DNA of 64,000 nt, from positions 93,364,501 to 93,428,500 of the forward strand of contig NC_060213.1 in assembly GCF_021130785.1 (NCBI RefSeq), read 5' to 3'. The translations under genes and the position numbers were made by a program. This document shows positions 1 to 13,284 of the stretch, piece after piece. The notes under the pieces are model-generated. The model saw nothing but the letters and a program-made list of their open reading frames with translations. It made no database searches and was not told where the DNA came from. The first letter of the stretch is position 1. Each line of letters begins with the position of its first letter. This stretch comes from Homalodisca vitripennis. Lineage: Eukaryota > Arthropoda > Insecta > Hemiptera > Cicadellidae.

Positions 1-1270
1 CTTTATATCAATATAAAACTCTCAAATATCGTGCAGTTTGATAAATGGTAATTATTATAGCTTAAGGTGAAACAAATTTAGACACAAATAGTTGTAATAT
101 TATTCTTCTAGTATAATACCCTGTACAATTCCACACGGTGTTTAGTTTTTTATGCGAAAACGAGATTTTTAGGAGTGTAATTACTCATTTACGGGGCATT
201 AAACGGGATTTTTAGCTAACCTTCTCAATTGAAGAATAATGAAACCTACGATTCTTTCAGATTACTCCATCCAGTATACAGTCCAATTAAAGTAGAATTT
301 TACGATTTTTCAGACAGTATGTATTTAGGATATACAGGTCATCAGCTATTTTATGTTGTGGCTCTGAGTCATGAAGGAAATTTATTTATGGTACTAAAGA
401 AGGGTCATGTCAGATGTTTAAGAGGCCTCCTATATCACACTTAAAGGGAAAGATTAAATAATTTTAAAATGTTCGTAAGTAGTTCTTGAAACACTCAAGA
501 TTTATTTATATTTAAATCTATTATATTGTCATTATCATTCAATACAGAAGTTTAACATCCATGTTAGCCACGATATTTTAATTTATCATGTTAAATATAA
601 TTGTATGTATATATTTTTTAATATACGTGTTAAGATACTCTATTATTATTGTCAAAAATTTAGAAATAAACGGGGTTATTCTTCCGATTTTCGAAAATTA
701 CAGATAATTTTGTACTCTTTTATTATTACATTTATATTATTTAACAAGAAAATTCCATGGGTTTTCAACTTCGCATGTCGTTAGTAATCCTATGTAAAGA
801 AATGTATAAAAAAATAATGTAATGGTAAATGCAATGAATTAAAAATGAATTGCTGTATTAAAAAATTAAGTAAGTGCAAATAGAAGTAAAAAAATTGCAT
901 TTTCAGATTGCGCATTTTAAAATGAGTAAAAATAAAACATAATCCGGTTTTATATTATTTTTAAAATAACTAAAAAGTAGTTTTATGAATAACGGAATTA
1001 CCTTTGGTTTATTTAACATAAAGTAGATAACGTTTAAACTTACAAAACTTTGTAATTTAAAATAGCCCACGAACATACGATTTAAATTTATAATTAACTT
1101 AGATATATTTGAATCGCAATTTTATATTAAAATTATATATTTAACTTTCTGAATATATGTTGTGATATAATAATGGGGACTTTATTTGTAATACGGACGA
1201 TAAAATCTTTTTAAATCTTTATATTGCTATACTATAAACTATTAATAGTTTAGTTCAAAGACTGACTAAC

Positions 1271-1301
<31 letters not shown>

Positions 1302-2131
1302 TCTCTGGTTAATATATTCAATAAGTTTTTTTTAATAATAATACCTTTCTTTTAGTTAGTAAATAACTCATTATTTAATTTAAACTAATTTTAATATTTA
1401 TTAAAATTAATCGTTAAGTAAAATATAATGTACTTAAAATATGTTTCAATTTTCAAAATAGGATACTTTATCATCAGCTAGTGTGGATACAGTAAATATT
1501 GGATATCTTACATTTAGCATGAAACAGAATAAACAAATTTCTCTTTGTCTGTAAGTGTTGTTTGTAATTAACATCTGTCAGTTGGAGAACGTTTTTTTCC
1601 AGTCACTGTAATTTGTTGAAATATTATTATCTGAAAAATAAATAAAAAGTCAAATTAGAACCATTAGTACTATTAGGTAGTTTATAATTTAAAATAGTAA
1701 AAATAAAAGTAATCAATTTAGGATACTATTAGAGAAATAGTGTATACTTTTAAAATTAGACATAATATACATGCTCAAATAATGTAGACATTTAAACACA
1801 TTGACAATTTGTGTAACCCTGAAAGCTAAATAAACAAATCTTTTTGTTTATACTGACGTAACAAAATAGTAAACCACACCGCCTGTGACGTAACTAGCTT
1901 TGACTTGCATGACAAATCTCAAGCTTATTGTTTTTTAAACACCCTACTAACACTCTATCTTCTATGAAAACAGACATTATAAAAGATAGAAAGGTACATA
2001 TACCCTATGTGGAAAGAAAATTTTTTTGTCCTTCTTGATTTTTAAATTTGCTATGATGCTTAAATTTGAACATTCTAGAAGATCATAAAGACTTGTTTAT
2101 GTTATATTTTATTCATTGTATATATATGAAT

Positions 2132-2168
<37 letters not shown>

Positions 2169-2265
2169 ACACTATTTATTTTCTTTTTAGATTGCGTAAC
2201 TATGTTAAAATACTATAGGATTGTCTCATATTTCTTTTCTTACGCTAATTTAGGAATCCTTTTCA
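1..2265. other. AT-rich noncoding stretch
   Basis: I see no gene here. Two TA microsatellites lie at about 1274-1301 and 2134-2166. A 71-codon open frame at 229-444 (+) ends in a stop and has no recognisable domain, start context or supporting neighbour. Open frames of this length are expected by chance in a window this size, so I do not call it a gene. Confidence 0.6.
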
Positions 2266-2273
2266 CACTTACT

Positions 2274-2427
2274 TACTTTTTTCCGATTCAATTATTTTGT
2301 ATTTGGACGGAATCTCTCACATATACGTTTAAATAAGCAAACTAGCATATGATCGGAAGACCAAATACCTGTCAAACGACTTTGATTTACATTAAACTGT
2401 ATAAATGGCAATAGCCTTATTTAATTT

Positions 2428-2430
<3 letters not shown>
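2274..2430 (-). repeat. SINE-like repeat body, copy 1 (no tRNA-like part)
   Basis: Read on the minus strand this matches the body and linker of the repeat at 35680-35856. Shared blocks include GGTCTTCCGATCATATG and the inverted pair GTATTTGG / CCAAATAC. The linker end, near TTGAAATTAA, abuts a TA microsatellite as in the other copies. The tRNA-like part found next to the body elsewhere is absent here: the match stops at the A-rich block GAATCGGAAAAA. Confidence 0.7.

Positions 2431-2483
<53 letters not shown>
2430..2483. repeat. TA microsatellite
   Basis: An uninterrupted run of about 27 TA dinucleotides directly follows the SINE-like linker. A CA run of about 13 units follows at about 2517-2544. 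Confidence 0.95.
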
Positions 2484-2486
<3 letters not shown>

Positions 2487-2515
2487 AAACACAATTAAGT
2501 ACATATATATCCAGA

Positions 2516-2539
<24 letters not shown>

Positions 2540-2547
<8 letters not shown>

Positions 2548-4480
2548 TATTTTGGTAAGTTTAAGGTACAGAAAATATATCTTAAATTACATGAGCGTTA
2601 TATTAAAATGGGAATTCCAAAAGACTACCAAGTATGTTATTCTGGAGATACACGTTAGGACTGTCTGTATCCGTGTTAGTTTTACTGACAGCTGTTTGTT
2701 TCACCTGCTACGGAACAACCATAATGTTGAACTGGCTTTTTGACAAACCTCATGCTTTGAGTTGCTATTGTGGAAATATTATCGTTATAATTTTATTTTG
2801 TTAATAGTATAACTTATATAATAATAAATTTAATTTGTAGAGGTATATATATATATTTATGAGCAATCAGGAACTTTAAGAAGAAATTTATTTTTCAATT
2901 TTTACTGAAATGCACAACCGAATAAATATTATGATGGCGGCTTATGATAACAATAATAGTAAATTTAATATAATATTTTTCACAATAAATGCACGTTATT
3001 ACATTTCGAATGATCGTTCATGAAAAAAATACTTCTATTAATGCTATTTATAGTACATTTATGACGTAAAATTAAATGAAAAATACGTCTATTATAAAGG
3101 CAGAGTTAAGGCTGTAATGCCCTCCATTCCACTTAACTTTGGAGCATTGATGATGGTTACATTGTCTAAAGGTAATAAATACTGTATCTGTTAGGTAGGG
3201 TACGTTGGTTAAATTATTGCATAATAATTTCTTGATTATTAAAAAATCTTGTATTTCAACAAAAAACTTTTATTGAAATAAACATGTTACTAAGGACTTT
3301 TCTATGATAAAACATAATAGAATAATTTAAAGACCAACACACACAATGTTTTGAGAAAACCCGCAGATTTTCGAGGTAAATTCATAATCTTAAAGGAAGA
3401 ATTACATTAAAAACATAAAACCAATATTTAATACGTTTTTTGGTTTTGTTTTGTTAAATATTGGTTTTATGTTTTTAATGTAATTTAACAGTGACCAATA
3501 TAAGCTCCATGTAAAGCATTTAAAGTAAGGAGTTACCATGCACCATCAATAGATAGAATAAAAATAATGTTTTAATTTTATTTTTAACCAATTTATAAAT
3601 TACCTGTATTTTGATTTTCTTGTATTTTACTGTTGCCTTCACTGTTTCGGACATGAGTACGGGATGTAATGTCAAAGCTTTTGGATTGAATACCTGATCG
3701 TGGTTTCAGGATTTGCAGATCATTTATACATTTTCGTTCCTTGAACAAATAACTGTATATTATACGTTAAAACGGTCAAAGAAGTAAAAAAATTATACAA
3801 AATCACCTTTACCTGATAAAATAACAATTTGAAAAGATTGTGAGCTATTAACTCAAGTTTATCAGGCATAGAAAACTGTTATAGACAATATATATGGTGT
3901 TCTATATAATTATAATTGACATATTTGTATGTTTTGTGAAATTGTATTTGTAGCGTTACTGTATTATAATAAGTTAATTACAATGAACTAGGTATCATTT
4001 ATACCAATTAATGAAATAATAAATGTTACTTTAACTTAAAAGGATCAATCTGTTGTATAATTTATAGTGCAGATAAAATAGGAAACACCTATATTTGTAA
4101 AAGGATGAAAAATGTACGGTCTTTTAAAATTATTTTTCTGTGCAAAATTCACATTTTGTGATAAAATGGAAATCTTAATGGTCACATAGTATATTGTTTG
4201 TATATGAAATGTATGCATAGTATATAACTGATTATTTTAAACATTCGAATTCGGTAAAAACAGACGTTTTTAACTGCTGTGAATAAATTTTTAACAATGT
4301 GCACAACATTATTGAAAAAAATATAATTTTTTTATTGTTTAAGAATGTGGTTATCGGTTCATTGAATCTGCCATGAATGTACAAAAAGTTTCATTCATTC
4401 TTTACAGTTTATGATTAAACATAACAATAGACTTAAATATATTTGACTCGGTATAAATAGTGCTCCATAGGCGGCACCAA
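2540..4480. repeat. Old duplicated segment A, copy 1
   Basis: Several blocks here recur in the same order and orientation at 36.0-37.3 kb. Examples are about 2640-2760 versus 36070-36190 (shared ACTGACAGCTGT), 3645-3780 versus 36390-36560 (shared TTGAACAAATAACT), and 4120-4240 versus 36890-37010. Similarity is moderate and patchy, so the duplication is old. Both strands contain short open frames in the best blocks. In about 30 aligned codons at 3.65-3.78 kb I count roughly 5, 7 and 8 differences at codon positions 1, 2 and 3, which gives no sign of coding constraint. Confidence 0.55.
3401..3484. repeat. Perfect 31-bp inverted repeat (hairpin)
   Basis: The arms at 3401-3431 and 3454-3484 are exact reverse complements of 31 bp, separated by a 22-base T/G-rich spacer. 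The arms are AT-rich and include ACATAAAACCAATATT. This could be a foldback element, an inverted-duplication scar, or a source of a hairpin RNA. No other copy was seen in the window. Confidence 0.95.
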
Positions 4481-4499
4481 CTTACGATCGAATATTACA

Positions 4500-7400
4500 A
4501 ACATTATTGAAACACTCTCATTTTATTAAACAATCAACTTAAAATAAATGCAAATAATATTCTCTGAAAATAACTATTACTGAAACATGTTTAAACATTA
4601 AATTTTTAAAAGCGACAGTTAAGTTAGATATCTTGATTATAACCTTATAAGAACTATATAAAACTTTAATGATTATAAAGCTTTCATTTTTAATTACAGA
4701 TTTATAAAACTTCGACAGACAGATATTTATATCAGGCATCCATATGTATTTCATATATCATTGTTCTTCTAGATTTTTGTATATTTTTTATATTTACTGT
4801 AAAAAGTCAAAAATAAAAAAAAGATCCTATAAGTAGATTTCTTCAGTCTTTAATCACATTTTTTTAAGTTAAGTACTGTTAATATATCTACGATAAAAAC
4901 AGGACAATTGGTTTACATAGATTTTTAGGCTAAATTCCATGTCACTCTACTATAACCGGATATTAAGGCGATTGCGTTTTCATGCATTATTCACAATTAT
5001 CCTCCTCAAAAGTAAGCTTGTATTGTGTTATTGTAGAACATTTAATCAAACGTCAACTGTGATATTTGAGTTGAGGAAACCTTATGCTAGTATGTTCAGA
5101 GGGTGACTAAAAAGTAAAGACCTTAATTTGTATTACACAAGTATTTTCGTAGATGGCGTGAACAAAGAGTTTTCAATATGTTGCTAATATTTTAAATTTT
5201 ACAGTAATTTCACTTAGAAATAGAAACATTTTAAGAAATGTATACCTACGTAAAAAACGTGTTTATTATCTCCAACTCAAGAATTCAGTTTTAATAAAAT
5301 TTAGAGATACTAGCCTAACACAAACATTCTAAAGTATGAAATTACTGTAACATAATTTACTTATGCGTGTATTATTTAATATTCTTAACAAATTATACTT
5401 TAATTTATTTAAAATTTTCTTTACACAGGACATATCCTTTGGAGTATAACAAACTCGTATAACTTATAAAACCATTTTTAATTTTCCGCCATGAATTTAA
5501 TAACAATTACCATATTGTAATGAAATGTGTATGTTTACTCGTAAATATAATTTTTCCTTAGTATCATTTAAGAAAAGCAGACTTGAAGAAAAATCCGAGT
5601 ATATATTACAGGATTTTTGCTTTGAATATTTAGAGAACCAAACGAAACGTAAAATATTAAAACAATCACATAGTACATAGAGATAATGTATTACTGTGTG
5701 CCACTTCTAGCAGATGCTTAGTTTACACATGCATCGATTCGGGCCGTGCTTACTTCTTGCAAAAGATTTGTTATTTATTTATTTGCAATATGGCGTGTAC
5801 GTTTATTTTAATTAGACATTCAGAATTATACATATTTAATATATTTATACATTTGAATTTTAATCAATGTGAATATACTTTATATAAAAATAGACATATA
5901 TTGATATATATCAACTTATGTATTTGCTGTCTTTGTCAAAGTTTTTGAGTAAACAAGTGAAAAGCCTAGGCAATAGTTATTTTATGAAACCCATGAAATA
6001 AAAATGAGATTACAATCTAGTATAATAAATTAAAGATTGCATAACACAATGTATACAGTTCTATTTATTGAATTAATATCAACCTTATGTTGCCATTTAT
6101 ACATATCAGCGCGTAAGGTATTTAGTCCCGAGAATGGTACTTTCACTTTATATAAGAATAAAAAACTAAAGTGTAGTGTTTTGAAATATTTTTAAAGTGT
6201 ATTCTATTGTGTTTCATTAAATATTACTCATAAAATAGTTAAATCTTTCTTTCTTACCTTTGAATTACGGAATGTGATTATTCTATTAGACACTGTACGG
6301 AATACACTCATTTTTTTCTGTTAACTATAAATGTAGCAAGAAATTTAATTTCTAATATTAATCTACACTGAAAAAATAGAGAATAATTAAAAAATATTTA
6401 CCATGGAATAAAATGTTAATTTACCATGGAAACATACGATTTAAGAATTTCCGCATTCTAACAAAATTATTATGAATGTGATTTAAATTAGATTATTCAA
6501 TTATTCTACAAAAATTAACTTTAACACACGCATATTTGTAATTGTACAATTTTAATTAAATAATTATCCTGCATCTTTTCTTTCCTCTATTATTTTAAAT
6601 CGGTAAAGGTTATGACTTATTAAGGATTTTATACTTAATCTGAATACTTTATGAAACAAGCAATAATGAATATTAATTGTAATTAAATACTGTTATCGTT
6701 TATACACTGAAATGTAAGTCTTTCGTAAGTTTCTTATCGTATGGAGATTCTGTACGTTTGAAAGTGGTACAAATACTTTGACATGCAATACTGAGATTTA
6801 CTCTTCAATCAGTATCGTGCAAATTAAACATATTTACTAAAAATAGAGCTTCAGTTCTCATTCAGGTAAGACAGCTACATGCGAATTCTACTTTTCTTGC
6901 GACTGAAACAAAAGGTATAACACGTTTTAAATTCCAATCGTGCATAATTCTGCCTAAATCGAATTTTAATACCTTAATTCTTTTAATGATTAGTTTTTGA
7001 TAAAATACGTGTTTTTTTATTAGGAAATATAATAATTTTTATCATGGGGAACAAAATGTCGAACTTTTGTATTTGACTGCATTACTTATAGCAGCATGTA
7101 ATTCCAAAAAGAAAGTTTCAGCTACAACTAGACACCAAAATGACATTCATATAGGACTTATAGTTGGTTTGAATTTGGTGAATAATATAAATTGTAAAAA
7201 GTTGCTGGAAATAATTTAATATAAGCATTTATTACAGAGCATATTTAACCCAGACTTCTATTCAAAAACTGTTTTAGTAGTAATTTTAAATAATTATTTA
7301 CTTTGTGATAAAAAATGGAAAATATTGTAAATCACTGTATAATTAACAATATGATAAATCGTAACCAGTATTGAACATTTTTCACTTAATTAAACAGCTA

Positions 7401-8040
7401 ATGGAGATAAAAATGTAAATATATGCTAAGTTATACGGCATTATCACTAAGGGTCCATTAATTGCATTAAATCCTAACCTTCTTTAGTGCTTTATAATTT
7501 TCTAGGGACATCTTATTCCATTTCTAACATTATTATCGAGCGTTTTATGAAAACCGCTACACCACACCTATATGTTGTTTATTATTTTGTAAATACATAT
7601 CACTAATTTGTAGGTAAATTTTGAATAATTTATTGGTTCTAAGTTATACAAGGTAAGATTACGCAAAACAAATCGTTGCATAAACGAAGTTAGTGAGTTT
7701 TGATGCAATAATTTCAAGTCTAAGGGCAATATTATTAGGCGACATGGCTTAGTATGATAAAATATCATATTATTGCAAACGTGGCGTATGTATAATTTTA
7801 TTTCCTCTTCAATAGTTTAGAAATAGACAGGTAGACATCTGGACAGAAATAAAATGTTCGGGCCCATCCTGTGACTGACAACAATAATGATTAGGTGAGA
7901 CCTCGTTAGCTACGATTATTATAGTAATGGTAAAGCTATATAATGGTCTGTTTAATTTTACTCTGTTTACGTTAACATGGGTATTTAACATATTAATGTC
8001 CAATATGTGATGCAAATTTTTTTTGTATTAGAAAATACTG
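4500..8040. other. AT-rich noncoding stretch
   Basis: No gene, RNA gene or recognisable mobile element was seen. Open frames of 60-71 codons at 4539-4754 (-), 5757-5948 (+), 7568-7768 (-) and 7809-8015 (-) have low-complexity composition and no recognisable domain. A short TG run lies at about 8053-8067. Confidence 0.6.
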
Positions 8041-8343
8041 CTACATTAGAGTTGTGTGTGTGTGTGTAAGATTGTTGAATAACTGATTTTGACGCCTTTC
8101 TATAAAAGGTAGAAGTACGCGACACCAAGTGACACCATCAGGCTTCACTGAAGTTACGAAAAAAACCATCTATAGTTCAGTACGCTCTTAGGGTATCATC
8201 CGGTCAGACAGACAGAAATCAAATAATTTCATCCCCTCGCTGTGATTTTTACAGTCTGTGGTTGTTTGTCTGTATGACTAATAACCCTGGTTGGACGGGT
8301 CCCAGAGACTTAAAAATAAACATTTTCCTCTCAGTTGAAATAA

Positions 8344-9894
8344 ATGAACGTGTCAGGAGTCAAAAGGTCTATGAAAAATCATGGCATCATATCAATGAAA
8401 ACCAAAAAGTCTTCGGGGGTGGATGAAATGCCCGCTTGGTTGTTGAAGCAATGTTACGGTTGTTTTCTAAATCAAATGTGTATTCTGTTCAATGAATCAA
8501 TTGCAGGTGGTGCTTTCCCAAATTGTTTCAAAACAGCTAAAGTTGCCAAAATAGCCAGTTTTTAAGAAAGGTAATCGGGAATGTGCGGACAACTACAGAC
8601 CGGTGTCTCTCTTGCCTACTTTATCTAAGGTGCAGGAGAGACTCGTTTGTTCTCGTTTGACTGCCTTTGTACAGCGCCACAAGGTACTGGTCCAAAATCA
8701 GTTTGGATTTAGACAGAATCATTCAACAGCTGACGCAGTGATTTTTCTCGTTGACCAAATTATTGACCACCAGAAAAACGTCAGGCAGCTTTAGGAATCT
8801 TTTGCGACCTTTCAAAGGCGTTCGATCGTGTAGACCATGGCCTATTGTGTTCTAAGCTCTAAGAGTATGGAGTTAGAGGCGTAGCTCTTTCATGGCTACA
8901 ATCGTATTTGTCTCACAAGCAGCAGTTCGTTCAAGTTGGGTTTTAGAAATCAGGTTTGATTGAGAACAAGTATGGGGTGCCGCAGGGTTCCATTCTAGGC
9001 CCATTAATTTTTATCCTCTACATTAACGATATTCATTTGTGCAGGGGGGACACCAATTTGGTACTCTACGCGGATGATTTTACGGTTATTCTCGGTGGCT
9101 CAGATAGTGACGTGGACCTACGAGCTTCTTCTTCCCTCGTAAATATTGACAGTTGTCTCAAGAAAAATAACCTAATGTTGAATGCTAAGAAAACCACATT
9201 TATTTAGTTTCTAACAAAAATAAACAACATTCTGATTTGTTGATTAACATAAATGAAACTTCATTGGAAACATCTAAATCTACGTGTTTCCTGGGTATAA
9301 CTATCGATAGTAGATAGCAGTGGTCTACTCATGTATCTGGGTTGTGTGGTAAACTGAGTCAAGTGTGTTTTGCATTACGAACTCTGAGTACTTTTGTGGA
9401 CAGAGATGGGTTGGTGACTGCTTACCACGGGTGTTTCGCTTCGTTGTTGGCGTATGGAATTGAGATCTGGGGTGGAGCCTCTCCTGCAGAACATGCATTT
9501 TTGATCCAAAAGAGAGGTGTATGGATCATAAGCAGGGTCCCAAATCGTCATTCATGCCGAGGTTTATTTAGGAATCTCAACATTCTAAAAATGACATCCC
9601 TTTACATTTTTAGAGTTGTCATGTATGTGAGGAAGCATCTGTGTCAGATTCCGTCAGTGGGAAGCACTCATGCCTGTCCGACGAGGCACGGCACTTTGCT
9701 TCGTACTCCCTCACATCGATTGTCCCTGCACGAGACTAGAGTGATACACGCGGGTGTAATTTTTTAAATGCTCTCTCTCAAAATTTAAAGGAGGTTTGTG
9801 AGCTGACAACTTTGAAAAGGAACCTGAGGAGATACTTTATAGTAAAGGAATTTTATAGTGTAAATGAATTCCTCTCTGACACTGGCTTTTAAAT
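8344..9894 (+). pseudogene. Non-LTR reverse transcriptase, frameshifted
   Basis: The product would be the reverse transcriptase of a non-LTR element, which copies its own RNA at a nicked chromosomal target. Pieces in order are: a fingers segment with SSGVDEMPAWLLKQC (8344-8565); NYRPVSLLPTLSKV and QFGFRQNHSTADA (8595-8794); a palm motif A of the form FCDLSKAFD (about 8800-8830); motif B YGVPQGSILGPL followed by LVLYADDF, which carries the catalytic YADD (8956-9207); a post-palm part with CFLGITID and AYGIEIWGG (9275-9767); and a C-terminal tail with KEFYSVNEF ending near 9894. Frameshifts lie near 8550, 8790, 9200 and 9765. In-frame stops lie at 8860-8862, 8944-8946 and about 9314. This copy cannot encode an active enzyme. 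Confidence 0.85.
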
Positions 9895-10056
9895 TTAAAT
9901 TGTAATAATGGTTTTTGTGTGCTTATTTCTTTCTTTTTACTACTATTCAATTTGAATTTGTTGATACCACTTTTATACTTAAGTTTAGGTTTATTATATA
10001 TTGACGATTGCGATGTACTTCTGTGTACATTATGCAATAAAAAGAATTGAATTGAA
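8344..10056 (+). mobile_element. Degraded non-LTR retrotransposon (jockey/CR1 group)
   Basis: A reverse-transcriptase pseudogene is followed by a short 3' untranslated region. The region ends in AATAAAAAGAATTGAATTGAAC at about 10036-10057, a polyadenylation-like signal plus a short GAATT-type tail of the kind many insect and crustacean non-LTR elements have. I see no endonuclease or ORF1 upstream, so the copy is 5'-truncated or its 5' part is unrecognisable. The left border is uncertain; 8040-8343 has a different, GC-richer texture and may belong to it. Assignment to the jockey/CR1 group rests on the RT and post-RT motifs; the clade is not resolved. Confidence 0.8.
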
Positions 10057-12545
10057 CATAAAGGTTTTCACTGAAGACACATTAAACGTAGGCAATGAAC
10101 GAAATACATCAAAAATATGTTTCAAATCAAATCAAATTTACGAATATATAATACCTCTCCGTTATACGTAAGACTTTGTCATTCACCATTATCCATGAGG
10201 ATTTATGCTCATTCTACGATAATTTTCATAATATTGAGTCAATTTAAGTTTTGGATATATTTATTTAGCTGGAAACACAAAAATTGTATTTTTACTGAAA
10301 TTTTGTTTTGTTAGAGTCCAGTAAATCATCATCGAAATATTTAAGTGCTGTCGGAAAAAATGTTTTCTAAGTTTAAAATATTTCTGTATGAAGTCATCTA
10401 TTGAATTGGGCCCTGTCGAAATGCTCCGTATCTTAGATTAAATTTGTTCTTTCACATCTATTTAATCCATTTCGACTTTGATACTGTGCCGTTATAAAAT
10501 ATGGCTGTCCGTTTAAGTAAGATTGCTGGAACATGTTACTATGTCTAAATAATTAAAGCATTTTAAATACGGATGTTAGGACAATATTATTAGTGTTCAT
10601 TATATATTACCTAAGATTAAAAAGTAAATTTTGATTTTGTATTATATTTCCCTTAAAAATAATCAATATCCTTTAAATTTTATTTAATTGTTATGTGAAA
10701 ATGTTTTCAATGCACTTATAATTAATCACTCACCTACGTTATAATCTATAAACTAATTCTGCCTTTTTAACTTATTTTATTTTAATTGTTTATCATATTT
10801 AACAATTCATTCTCGTAAATAATGGCTAAAATTGTTTAAATAGTTTTAAAAGTTTCACTACTTACAATCTTTGTAAATTTTTAATTTTCTTATAAATAAA
10901 ACAAAATCAATACATGTGTTGATAGGCACTAATCACGGGAACGTTTTCTTTGGACAAGACAACAAGGTAACCTCAGCTATTTCGTCAGAAATATAATTCA
11001 GTTGAACCATAAATGCACTCAAACGCGCAAAACCCAGTCTAACCTTTAATACATGTAACTAAGAACAGTTAACAATATAACATGGCGTATGCCACTTAAG
11101 AAATATTGCTGATATTTTAAAATATCTAAGTACATCTTTATATTAAATCAGAGGTTCTATACTTTAGTTGGCTATAGACTTCAATTTTTGTAACGTAACA
11201 TAACGACTAGTTACGTATACACTTTTTAATAAATCAGTGCGTATTTAATAGTTTTGTTTAAAAACATAAGTACGGACTAAACATGTTGGGAGATCGTGAA
11301 TAAGTTTCCTCGTGGATGAGGTGGTCTTTAATAGTTACGGCTTATAATACAAATTTCTAATCTCCATTCTAACCCGTATGGTAGTATTCCCTCTATATCT
11401 GTCACATATTCTTTTATTTTTCAGGTCATGTGGTATTGTTTTTTTACATTACCTGTAAAACATGCTTCTATTTATGAAATATTTTTGGAACCATTAAACC
11501 TGACTTTTCGTCTATTACTTAGCCATGGTATGTATATGAATTGCCTAATAACGTGGGTTGGTTATTTATGCGAAATCAATTAATAAATCTGTTGGATGTT
11601 AAATAAAAAGGAATTTAAATGCATTTATATTTTTGTTCCAAACTTCCTATATATCGCAGTTTTCATCACTGTTAAGCTTGTGTAATAGTACGACAGTGAT
11701 AACTAATCAGTATGTAATCACGTTCATTACAGCCTGTGACAGGTTACGCTTTTGAGGACAGGCCTTTTTGCCCGTTTTCCATTGCCTTATACAAAGAAAA
11801 ATGCCGTACTGTACGTCCCCACAGTACAAAAAGAATTTCTAAAATTGTTTAGAAAATATAGTAGTGTAGTTGTGGATACAGTCCATTTTTCCATAATGTT
11901 CCACATTGTAGGCTAAAATATTGTATGCTAAGATAACGATGAAAGGTATATACAAATTATTTTGTATAGTTAAAAATGTTTTCTCTAAAAAAAACCTTTT
12001 ATGTGTCATTTTCCACATATTACTAGAGATATACAGTGGTAAATTTTATTATAGTGGTAACGGGCAGAAGAGATCCGCAAACTTTAAGCCGGTGGGAAAT
12101 CATTGCCACCAAACACAAAGTACACATTGTTTAATGATATTTATAAATATAACCATTACATATTTTATACATAAAGTAAGCACTTTCAGCCTATAAATAC
12201 CTTTTTTAAAAATATATATGTTAGCTTATTAGGTATAAGTTAAAGGGAATAGTAACCATAACCTTATTAATAGTGTGTCATTCTGTAAATGTGCTAGGTT
12301 GTTATTAATATTGCAAGCCACAAATTTCCATGATAAGATGTGTAATATTAATTAATATGTGACTTTAAAAATTGTAAACAAGCGCTTTGACGTTCATAAT
12401 TGTATATAAAAGCTGGTACTACAAGAAATATCAAAGTCAATCAATTTTAATGTTAATAATTTATGAATAAATAATTAGATAGTCTTACACAAATAAGCAC
12501 TGACCTAGCATTATATACGTTTCACACTACAAGTAGTACTTAGCC
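10057..12545. other. AT-rich noncoding stretch
   Basis: No recognisable gene. About 11690-11840 is GC-richer and has an open frame of about 40 codons on the plus strand, together with a small inverted repeat GTACTGT / ACAGTAC at about 11806-11827. I do not recognise it. The open frames at 10117-10314 and 11921-12196 look like chance. Confidence 0.55.
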
Positions 12546-12549
12546 ACAT

Positions 12550-12875
12550 TGGATGCAAGTAAACTTCTACTAATACGAACGTAATATAATGTTGTCGAAC
12601 TGATCGTTGTTTAACGTGACTGCGATAGCTATTGCAGTAGTAGTTGTAAGGTGTCAGTAGCCTTGTTCCCGCCAGAATACTGTTGTTACCGCGGTACATT
12701 ACTGGTATCACAAGTTGTTCTGTTGCCGGCAAAGTGTTGGCGTGTTGTTGATTACTTTATTAGTGGCCGCAACTCTCGTTGTAGAGTTATCTTGATTTAA
12801 TACTTACGTCCGTGTATTATTTAACAGTTTTTACTGGAATAATAAGAAACGGTTCCGAAAAGCTGTCTGTGTTAG
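12550..12875 (-). repeat. Dispersed repeat B, copy 1 (inverted)
   Basis: This GC-richer block matches 37785-38125 in opposite orientation. By eye, identity is near 90% over a core of about 170 bp at 12600-12770, and lower on both sides. Shared blocks include ATGTACCGCGGTAACAAC and GCAATAGCTATCGCAGTCAC, read on the minus strand here. On that strand the core has an open frame in both copies, with a shared YRGNNS and LAGTRLLTPYNYYC, but near-identical DNA would give that without coding. The family is not recognised. Confidence 0.7.
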
Positions 12876-13000
12876 TTCCTAAAAAATACTTAATATGAAT
12901 AATATTCATTGTTAATTATGATTCGGATTGAGATTAACCAAACATTGATTAATAAACAACCACGTATATAGATATAAATATTAATGTGTATATTCATGCT

Positions 13001-13003
<3 letters not shown>

Positions 13004-13054
<51 letters not shown>

Positions 13055-13062
13055 GTGTGTGT
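13004..13062. repeat. TA/TG compound microsatellite
   Basis: A run of about 24 TA units is followed by a short TG run. Confidence 0.95.
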
Positions 13063-13284
13063 GTATGTGTTTTGCATATTTATTATTTAAAAATTATTAT
13101 TGTGGTAGAGAATATTATAACTTACTACCAGAAATGTTGGCAATGAGTGTACGTATATTTTATAATTTAACGATCCTTGCATGCTATTTATGTACATTTC
13201 TTTGTACTCATGCAATAATTATGTACTTTTCAATACTACTGTAGAATATTTAGGAGATATTCATTATGTAATATATATATATAT

